Positions 1 to 4,693 of a stretch of DNA of 6,751 nt are shown piece after piece. How positions within the stretch are numbered: the stretch's first letter is position 1; every line of letters starts with the position of its first letter. The stretch covers positions 1 to 6,751 of the forward strand of contig JAJDDU010000116.1 of assembly GCA_029260155.1 (NCBI GenBank), read 5' to 3'. This DNA comes from Phycisphaerae bacterium. GTDB lineage: Bacteria > Planctomycetota > Phycisphaerae > UBA1845. Below the pieces are notes generated by a model. That model made no database searches. It had not been told where the DNA came from and saw only the letters and a list, made by a program, of their open reading frames with translations. The translations under genes and the position numbers were made by a program.

Positions 1-1173
1 AGTGAACGCCTCATCAAACGAGGCAAAGTCATCCAAGTCGACGTCCCCATCCCCGTCGAAGTCTCCGCGAGTACACGCGCCGAGTAAACCGCCCGGTGGA
101 CCGCCAGCTGTCGAAGTGAAGCAGAGTTGCATCGCGCGCAAATCTTCCATGTCCACGTGACAATCAAGATTGAAGTCGCCGGGGATCCCAACCACGCGAA
201 GCATCATAATCCGCGAGATTCCAACATCGGGGTCAATCTCTCGCCAGGCTACTTCGTCGATCTCGTTAACTGTACCCGTGCCGCCCGACCACCCCAATGC
301 ACTCGGAAGTTCGTACGACCTCTCATCCGTAAGGAGCATTTGGCGATGGACTCCTGCATCCTCATTCCAACGCGCAAAGGTGATCGACCCGCTGTTGCTT
401 ATTCGCGGTGCACGGCCGTCGTCGGTGATCAACGTGCCCTTCCCACCCTGCAACAGCGTAATTCCGCCCCCATTTCCGACGCCCCAGACAATCTGGCGCG
501 CATCGTTTATGTCTACCCCTTGTGGCGCCCCCATCCCGTCGGTAAGTTCGATCGGCTGACGTTCACCGGCCAGCCAGAGCATGACCTTGGACCGCCAGGG
601 TGACACGAAAAAGTTGTACTCAATCCAGACAACGTCGCCGTGCGAATTCGTTCGTGCACCCTGGTTGGCGAAACCGCTGTCCGTGAACTGCTCCGTCTTC
701 CCACCAACGGTCCGAAAGAGCTCGACGTGGTCGAACGTGCCGGAAAAATCATGCGCCCAGAAAATGACCCCCTCGTTGTTCACTCCTCCGGTCTGGTCAT
801 ATGTAACTGGGATCGGGATGTCCAAGACCGCGCCACCCTGATACGCCACCAAACCACAATCAAAGTCGAAATAGGAAGGACAGCGCCGCCCGATGACCAA
901 GCCCACGTCGTTCAGGGCGGGATCGATGTCGTACCCGGTATCGTCGCTGATCTTGCGGATTACCCCGGCACTGTACATCCACACATCACTCACGTCCGGC
1001 GGGAAGGCGGCGGCCCAAACAACCTCGGAACGGTTATTGATCTCCGGACGAGAGTGGATGCCGAGGTCGTTGGCGAGGACCACAACCTCATAGCCCTCGG
1101 GGATTTGCGCCGACGCGCGGTCGTTCAGCCCGATCACCACGAACAGAGTTGCACAAACCGACGCGACCTTCAT
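1..1173 (-). CDS. Exported repeat (beta-propeller-like) protein with dockerin-like C-terminus, 3' end outside window
   Basis: The first 391 codons are open; the reading frame is unbroken to the window edge, so the stop lies outside. The start is ATG at 1173, with a strong GGAAGGAG ribosome site seven bases upstream. Residues 1-22 look like a Sec signal peptide (short basic start, hydrophobic core, ASA before Q23). The mature part has seven spaced motifs of the form (I/V)NxxGxVVW, at residues 45, 86, 131, 175, 222, 258 and 302, mostly 42-47 apart. This period and number suggest a single seven-bladed beta-propeller; that fold is inference. Two calcium-loop motifs follow: D333-x-N335-x-D337 with D341 and D344, and D371-x-D373-x-D375 with D379 and D382. 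They resemble the dockerin type I-like modules common in planctomycete secreted proteins. Cysteines at 338, 351 and 367 lie in or between the loops. I see no catalytic motif, so the function is unknown; a surface or extracellular role is likely. Confidence 0.9.
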   Translation of the reverse strand, partial: MKVASVCATLFVVIGLNDRASAQIPEGYEVVVLANDLGIHSRPEINNRSEVVWAAAFPPDVSDVWMYSAGVIRKISDDTGYDIDPALNDVGLVIGRRCPSYFDFDCGLVAYQGGAVLDIPIPVTYDQTGGVNNEGVIFWAHDFSGTFDHVELFRTVGGKTEQFTDSGFANQGARTNSHGDVVWIEYNFFVSPWRSKVMLWLAGERQPIELTDGMGAPQGVDINDARQIVWGVGNGGGITLLQGGKGTLITDDGRAPRISNSGSITFARWNEDAGVHRQMLLTDERSYELPSALGWSGGTGTVNEIDEVAWREIDPDVGISRIMMLRVVGIPGDFNLDCHVDMEDLRAMQLCFTSTAGGPPGGLLGACTRGDFDGDGDVDLDDFASFDEAFT

Positions 1174-1180
1174 TTCGCCT

Positions 1181-1188
1181 CTCCTTCC
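1181..1188 (-). promoter_or_regulatory. Ribosome binding site of the exported repeat protein
   Basis: Read on the minus strand this is GGAAGGAG, a near-perfect Shine-Dalgarno sequence. Seven bases separate it from the ATG at 1173. It fixes the start of a gene whose 3' end is not in the window. Confidence 0.8.
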
Positions 1189-1227
1189 ACGACCTGCACG
1201 CGAAGTGAACTGCGTGAACCGACACTT

Positions 1228-1255
1228 AGTATATCTGGCTAACCAATCAATTCAA
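1228..1255 (-). promoter_or_regulatory. Candidate promoter of the exported repeat protein
   Basis: On the minus strand TTGAAT (1250-1255) and TATACT (1228-1233) are separated by 16 bases, close to a sigma-70-type -35/-10 pair. Transcription would begin near 1221 and leave a leader of about 48 bases before the ATG at 1173. The wider motif TTGAATTG-N12-GATAT recurs exactly in front of the dehydrogenase operon, which supports the call. There is no experimental evidence. Confidence 0.45.
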
Positions 1256-1291
1256 CACAAACCTCGGCATTCCATTCAATTGTGGAAAGGC

Positions 1292-1310
1292 AGTGTCAGA
1301 AACTGACACT
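1292..1310. repeat. Perfect 19-bp palindrome (8-bp arms, 3-base loop)
   Basis: AGTGTCAG and CTGACACT flank AAA. The palindrome lies about 80 bases beyond the stop of the transferase gene and about 37 bases upstream of the -35 box of the next minus-strand gene. It could be a weak transcription terminator of the operon: the minus-strand hairpin is followed by GCCTTTCC, not a real T-run. It could instead be an operator for a dimeric regulator. Both readings are open. Confidence 0.5.
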
Positions 1311-1387
1311 CCGGTCTACACAACGCACTCTCTCTCCAGAACAGTCCGCACATGTGCAAATCGGCGTTGATCGATTCGCAGTGTTCG

Positions 1388-2530
1388 TCACACGGTCGGT
1401 CGCATGTGTTCCAGGATCGCAATGATCAGCACTACGCACAGACATTGCCCGAAGATCAATAGCGCTGTCGGCCAATCGGCACTCGGTAGAAGGATGGCGG
1501 AAAGCGACGTGGCTGCGGTGGCGAGGTAGATTGTCAGCACTGCGGTTCGCGACGTCATGCCACGCTGCGTGAGGCGGTGCGAAAAGTGGCGATGGTCACC
1601 CCGGAAAATGCTCACGCCGGCGCGAAGGCGATGCACGATCACGCTGGCTACGTCGTACAGCGGCACGGCCAGCACCACCAGCGGCAGCAACACGCCGGCT
1701 GGCATCAGCTTCTGACTGGGATTGTAGAACGTGGTGAGCACGATCAGGACAGCCATGAAGTAACCGACCACCATGCTCCCCGAATCACCCATGAAGATCG
1801 AGGCCGGCGGGAAGTTGAACACGAGAAACCCCAGCAGCGCGCCGACCACAAGAAGCATCATCGCAGGCACGAAGATCTGCCCGCCGCCGAACGCCGCCAG
1901 CGCGAACATGATCCCCGCGATCGCAGCCACCCCCGCGCAAAGCCCGTCCATATTGTCCAGGAAGTTGAACGCGTTGGTGATGAGCACAATCCAAAGCGTC
2001 GTCAGTACGACCGACACCCAAACGGGCAGCATTTCCAATTCCAGAAGGCGGATTCCGAACACGCTCGCCAGCGCGAAACCCACACAAGTCTGCACGGCGA
2101 ACTTGATCCCAGGCCCCAGTGGCCGAACGTCGTCCAGCAAGCCCATCAGGTGCAGCACCACCGCCCCGCCCACGATCGCGCAAGCTTCCGGCGCCTTTTG
2201 GGCTACGCCCCCCGCATGCGCCTGCAAGAATTCCGGCAGCCACTCGGGCACGCCGTACCGAACAGCCGCCCGCGCCGCCGCGACCGCAAACAACACGGGC
2301 AGACAGACGGCACACGTAATCGCAATGCCGCCGCCCAGAGCGACGGGCGCTTCGTGTCGCTTGTGCCCGCCCGGCGAATCCACAAACCCCTTGGCAATCG
2401 CCACCCTCCGGATCAGGAAGGTCCCGACCAACGACAATAGGAATGAGCCGACCAACGTAACAACGACAACAGCGAACATAACGTACAGTCTATTGCGCCG
2501 CCCCGCCGTTGGCGAGAACAGCCCGGACAA
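1388..2530 (-). CDS. WecA/TagO/MraY-family polyprenyl-phosphate sugar-1-phosphate transferase (glycosyltransferase family 4)
   Basis: This 380-residue membrane enzyme should transfer a sugar 1-phosphate, probably HexNAc-1-phosphate from a UDP-sugar, to undecaprenyl phosphate, the first step of a lipid-linked envelope glycan. The family motifs are all visible: D51-x-P53 with K57 and H59, followed by GGG at 66-68; DD at 133-134 with K143; N186-x-x-N-F-x-D192-N-M-D195-G-L; FMGDSGS at 246-252; and the loop D312-H-R-H-F-S-H318. About eleven hydrophobic segments can be counted (17-40, 66-86, 116-132, 143-160, 167-184, 197-215, 219-238, 252-268, 277-300, 329-347, 354-373), as in WecA. The HRH loop falls between segments 9 and 10 as expected. 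The loop at 87-115 is rather long. The acceptor is fairly sure; the sugar is not, because MraY, WecA and TagO paralogues share these motifs, though the HRH loop favours the WecA/TagO side. It starts five bases after the stop of the dehydrogenase gene and is probably co-transcribed with it. Confidence 0.93.
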   Translation of the reverse strand: MSGLFSPTAGRRNRLYVMFAVVVVTLVGSFLLSLVGTFLIRRVAIAKGFVDSPGGHKRHEAPVALGGGIAITCAVCLPVLFAVAAARAAVRYGVPEWLPEFLQAHAGGVAQKAPEACAIVGGAVVLHLMGLLDDVRPLGPGIKFAVQTCVGFALASVFGIRLLELEMLPVWVSVVLTTLWIVLITNAFNFLDNMDGLCAGVAAIAGIMFALAAFGGGQIFVPAMMLLVVGALLGFLVFNFPPASIFMGDSGSMVVGYFMAVLIVLTTFYNPSQKLMPAGVLLPLVVLAVPLYDVASVIVHRLRAGVSIFRGDHRHFSHRLTQRGMTSRTAVLTIYLATAATSLSAILLPSADWPTALLIFGQCLCVVLIIAILEHMRPTV

Positions 2531-2540
2531 TCAGCCTACT
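2528..2540 (-). promoter_or_regulatory. Start region of the transferase: TTG start with AGTAGG ribosome site overlapping the upstream stop
   Basis: On the minus strand AGTAGG (2535-2540) overlaps the TAG stop of the dehydrogenase gene and precedes TTG (2528-2530) by four bases. An in-frame TGA lies directly before this TTG, so the gene cannot begin further upstream. The alternative is ATG at 2477-2479 (residue 18 of the longer form), just before the first membrane segment. It has no visible ribosome site, so TTG is preferred, but the short form would also give a complete enzyme. Confidence 0.5.
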
Positions 2541-3879
2541 TGATGCCGCTTTGATCGAGGAGTTGGCGCTGATCTTGTTCGTCGAACGCCCCAATCTCCG
2601 CAGCGAAATCGAAAACCGTGTAGCGTGCTCGAATGTGGCGTGCCCAGCGCAGTGCGTCCGCGGCGTGGTTGGGTGCCAGTTCGATCGCGCGTAGTGTCGT
2701 CGGTGCACCCGCGCGCGACAGCAGGGCGCGGATGTGCTCCGTCGACTTGAGAATGGGTTCGACGGCTGACCAAATGCGCGACCAGTTGTCCCGAATGAAC
2801 GCGGCACGCTCTCGGGCAGCCGCGACGGTTCTGCGCTTCTGGCGGGCCTGTTCGATCACAGCGGGCGCTGCCGCGCCGAAGTGATCACGAATCTCGCCAT
2901 CGGACGGTGCGTCGTCCGGCACTTCGCAGGCGATCGTGCGGGGATCGATGCTCGCCAGCGTCTCGTACAGACGAGCACAGAGCAGCGTTCCCAGGCCGAC
3001 CTGCGCACCGTGCAGGCGTCGCCCTTTTGGACCACGCATGTCCCAATAGTGTGAAATCAGATGCTCGCCGCCGGACGCGGGGCTGGAACTGCCCGCAGCT
3101 GCCATCGCTATTCCCGACAGCACGAGGGCAGCGGTCAGAGTGGCTAGCCCGTTTTTCGTCCCGGCGCCGATGTCGTTGAGGTCGTCGATAACAGCCTCGG
3201 CAGCGAGCGCAGCCAGTTGTGCCGATGCGTCGCAGTAGTATCCGCCCTCGATTTCGCGCGAGAGAATCCAATCGGCGTTGCAAACGAATTTGCTCAGTAG
3301 ATCGGCGACGCCGGCTGCGGTCATTTCGCGGGGTGATCGACGGATGACATCCAGATCGACGACGACCGCGATCGGAGCGTCGACCGGGTCGGTGACCTTG
3401 AGGCCTCCGCGTTTGAGCGATGCGACGGCGGACGTGTAGCCGTTCATGGACGCGGCCGTCGGGTAGCTGACGTACGGGATTCCTCGCTGGGTGGCAGCCG
3501 CTTTGCAGATATCGTTGATCGTCCCCGAGCCGACGCCGACGAGGCTGTGCGGTTCTACCGATCCGATCACCCGCGACAGCGCGTCGACTGATGACTCATC
3601 CGCGACAAGCGCGGGAGATTCAAAGACATGCTCCGCCGTTTCGATCGACGCGCCGCGCAGCGCTCCTGAAACTTCAGTTGCGACGGGCCGGGTGTTGATG
3701 TCGCTGACGACCAGAGACTTGCTCCCCACGCCGAGTTCGCCAAGCGATTCGATCAGGGCGGACCCGCGACAATCGTCGAAGCGAACGATCTTCGTGGTCA
3801 CGCGGTGCGATCGGCCACACGGGCACTCTCGCTCACTGGCTAGCCACTCGGAGATTACGCTCGTTAGTTTGTCGATCAT
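2536..3879 (-). CDS. araM: sn-glycerol-1-phosphate dehydrogenase (AraM/EgsA family)
   Basis: This 447-residue cytoplasmic enzyme belongs to the iron-containing alcohol dehydrogenase/dehydroquinate synthase superfamily. The AraM/EgsA branch reduces dihydroxyacetone phosphate to sn-glycerol 1-phosphate with NAD(P)H and a bound metal ion. The nucleotide-binding region shows GSGTIND at 117-123. PTAASMNGYTS at 140-150 matches the family's PTAPSMDGYASS-type motif. The likely metal ligands are D193 (in AAGVADLLSK), H273 (in ASGGEHLISHYWDM) and H290. The N-terminal CPCGRSH at 19-25 also occurs in bacterial members as I recall. The protein is about 50 residues longer than Bacillus AraM, which I remember as about 394, with the extra length mainly outside the core motifs. 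ATG at 3879 is preceded by AGGA seven bases upstream. It is the first gene of a two-gene operon with the transferase. The family call is firm; substrate stereochemistry and cofactor choice are inferred from the family. The symbol egsA is also used. Confidence 0.9.
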   Translation of the reverse strand: MIDKLTSVISEWLASERECPCGRSHRVTTKIVRFDDCRGSALIESLGELGVGSKSLVVSDINTRPVATEVSGALRGASIETAEHVFESPALVADESSVDALSRVIGSVEPHSLVGVGSGTINDICKAAATQRGIPYVSYPTAASMNGYTSAVASLKRGGLKVTDPVDAPIAVVVDLDVIRRSPREMTAAGVADLLSKFVCNADWILSREIEGGYYCDASAQLAALAAEAVIDDLNDIGAGTKNGLATLTAALVLSGIAMAAAGSSSPASGGEHLISHYWDMRGPKGRRLHGAQVGLGTLLCARLYETLASIDPRTIACEVPDDAPSDGEIRDHFGAAAPAVIEQARQKRRTVAAARERAAFIRDNWSRIWSAVEPILKSTEHIRALLSRAGAPTTLRAIELAPNHAADALRWARHIRARYTVFDFAAEIGAFDEQDQRQLLDQSGIK

Positions 3880-3930
3880 GCCGTCATCCTGAGGCTGTGT
3901 GACCAGTCAATTCCACCGCAACTGTTGGCA

Positions 3931-3958
3931 TTGATATCAGAAACCGGTGCCAATTCAA
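3931..3958 (-). promoter_or_regulatory. Candidate promoter of the dehydrogenase-transferase operon
   Basis: On the minus strand TTGAAT (3953-3958) and TATCAA (3931-3936) are 16 bases apart, giving a leader of about 45 bases before the ATG at 3879. The pattern TTGAATTG-N12-GATAT is identical to the one before the exported repeat gene at 1231-1255. An inverted repeat TTGGCA/TGCCAA (3925-3930 and 3948-3953) spans the spacer and -10 box, so a regulator binding there could block transcription. The -10 matches the consensus poorly. Confidence 0.4.
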
Positions 3959-3959
3959 A

Positions 3960-4175
3960 TGGCGGGCCGTGTTTTGGCTCGCTGCGGATTTGGGTTCGTT
4001 TGGCGCATTTGTGTCTTGGGGGCGTGAGGGCGGTTCACTCTGGGGCGGGGTTGCAGTGCGACTGGAAGATGGCTTCGTTTGGTAATCTGGCTTTGTTTGC
4101 ATCTCGGCGATTCGCTCGTTTCTGACCCGTGAGGGGGATTCTCGGTTTCTTCGCTGGGTTCGTGTGGCGCTGGGC
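3960..4175. repeat. G/T-rich stretch with degenerate direct repeats of a GGxTTCGTTTGGxxx unit
   Basis: The plus strand is strongly biased to G and T. Related units occur at 3992 (GGGTTCGTTTGGCGC), 4071 (GGCTTCGTTTGGTAA), 4089 (GGCTTTGTTTGCATC) and 4156 (GGGTTCGTGTGGCGC). The first and last match at 14 of 15 positions. Read on the minus strand the units give TNP, NEA and TKP-like tripeptides in shifting frames. I recall similar spurious proteins being annotated in planctomycete intergenic regions, but could not check. The stretch is non-coding as far as I can tell. Confidence 0.5.
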
Positions 4176-4342
4176 ACTGTTGCATGGACCACTCCTCGCG
4201 TCGCGATGCGCGGCGGCTCGCTGATCGGCGGTCTCGCGGTCGGCGCACACCGTCCCCGCACCCTAATAACTACACCCCTGATCTGTGATTCGGAAGAACA
4301 CCACGTGCGCCCGTGTACGGGGTCGTGGGGAGGGGAAACGTC

Positions 4343-4377
4343 GAAAGCAGAAAGCAGAAAGCAGAAAGCCGACAGCA
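4343..4377 (+). repeat. Heptanucleotide tandem repeat (GAAAGCA)x5
   Basis: Five head-to-tail copies of GAAAGCA: the first three are perfect, the fourth ends in C instead of A, and the fifth reads GACAGCA. It lies in non-coding DNA about 125-160 bases upstream of the candidate promoter of the VCBS-repeat gene. With a 7-base unit it would shift frame if translated, which argues against coding. Slipped-strand variation between strains is plausible. Confidence 0.85.
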
Positions 4378-4500
4378 GAGGGGGACAGGGATCGAGGGAT
4401 CTGGGGGAACCGCCGCCCAAGAACACTGAGTTAGCCGACGCCGGGCTACGTTCAAAGTCGAAATGCACTGTCGCCGATCGGCGGCTCGTCGCGTGTCGCA

Positions 4501-4530
4501 TTGTATTGCACGCCCTGAATGTGATATAAC
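4501..4530 (+). promoter_or_regulatory. Candidate promoter of the VCBS-repeat gene
   Basis: TTGTAT (4501-4506) and TATAAC (4525-4530) are 18 bases apart. The longer form TTGTATTG-N14-GATATAA resembles the two minus-strand promoters. A start near 4537 would give a leader of about 157 bases before the ATG at 4694, longer than the roughly 45-48 bases of the other two units. The call rests on sequence only. Confidence 0.35.
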
Positions 4531-4614
4531 TGCGTTCACTCGTGAGCGAAGATGGCAACTGTCAGCGGATTGCCGGACGTCGCGGGACCAAGTTAACGAC
4601 GGCAGCCTCGTCTG

Positions 4615-4632
4615 CTCCGATTTCCGTCGGAG
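4615..4632 (+). other. Hairpin in the presumed leader of the VCBS-repeat gene
   Basis: CTCCGA and TCGGAG pair around a six-base loop, extendable by one G-U pair. It lies 62 bases before the start codon and leaves the ribosome site at 4679-4685 free, so it is not an obvious translational switch. It could stabilise the mRNA or be chance. Confidence 0.3.
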
Positions 4633-4678
4633 AACTTCTCGGTGGGGCACTGTCAGTTCTGATTTCGGAATGGCTGCG

Positions 4679-4685
4679 AAAGGAG
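4679..4685 (+). promoter_or_regulatory. Ribosome binding site of the VCBS-repeat protein
   Basis: AAAGGAG lies eight bases before ATG at 4694. This strong site fixes the start of the gene and yields a normal signal-peptide N-terminus. Confidence 0.8.
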
Positions 4686-4693
4686 CTTGAATC

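Larger units (their letters stand above)
3880..4693. other. Divergent 814-bp intergenic region without a credible gene
   Basis: The region separates the minus-strand operon from the plus-strand VCBS-repeat gene and is long for a two-promoter gap. Open frames occur on both strands, but they cross low-complexity repeats, lack ribosome sites and resemble no family I know. It contains a candidate operon promoter with a hairpin (3925-3958), a G/T-rich stretch with degenerate repeats (about 3960-4175), a heptanucleotide array (4343-4377), a candidate plus-strand promoter (4501-4530) and a leader hairpin (4615-4632). I see no tRNA, rRNA, riboswitch or insertion-sequence ends. Confidence 0.7.

Noticed and set aside
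640..1242. Plus-strand open frame of 200 codons
   Set aside because: Antisense to the exported repeat gene, which has a signal peptide, repeats, calcium loops and a strong ribosome site; this one has none.
1785..2315. Minus-strand open frame of 176 codons in another frame of the transferase
   Set aside because: Out-of-frame shadow, rich in Arg, Gly and Ala, fully inside a gene with intact motifs.
1577..2440. Plus-strand open frame of 287 codons
   Set aside because: It lies antisense to the transferase gene; its His/Arg/Gln-rich translation looks like a mirror of a G+C-rich membrane gene, and the opposite strand has complete family motifs.
1773..2543. Plus-strand open frame of 256 codons
   Set aside because: Also antisense to the transferase; low-complexity Ala/Pro/Thr/Ser composition and no recognisable motif.
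4343..4377. Heptanucleotide array as a CRISPR-like array
   Set aside because: The units abut with no spacers and are only seven bases long.
4473..4482. Short palindrome GCCGATCGGC near the VCBS gene promoter
   Set aside because: Ten bases of G+C-rich palindrome are expected by chance in this composition and nothing else marks it as a site.
4164..4529. Plus-strand open frame of 121 codons
   Set aside because: Much of it is the translation of the heptanucleotide array; no convincing ribosome site or family resemblance.
3884..4558. Minus-strand open frame of 224 codons in the intergenic region
   Set aside because: It crosses the heptanucleotide array and the G/T-rich stretch, has low-complexity composition, runs past the operon promoter and ends just short of the dehydrogenase start.
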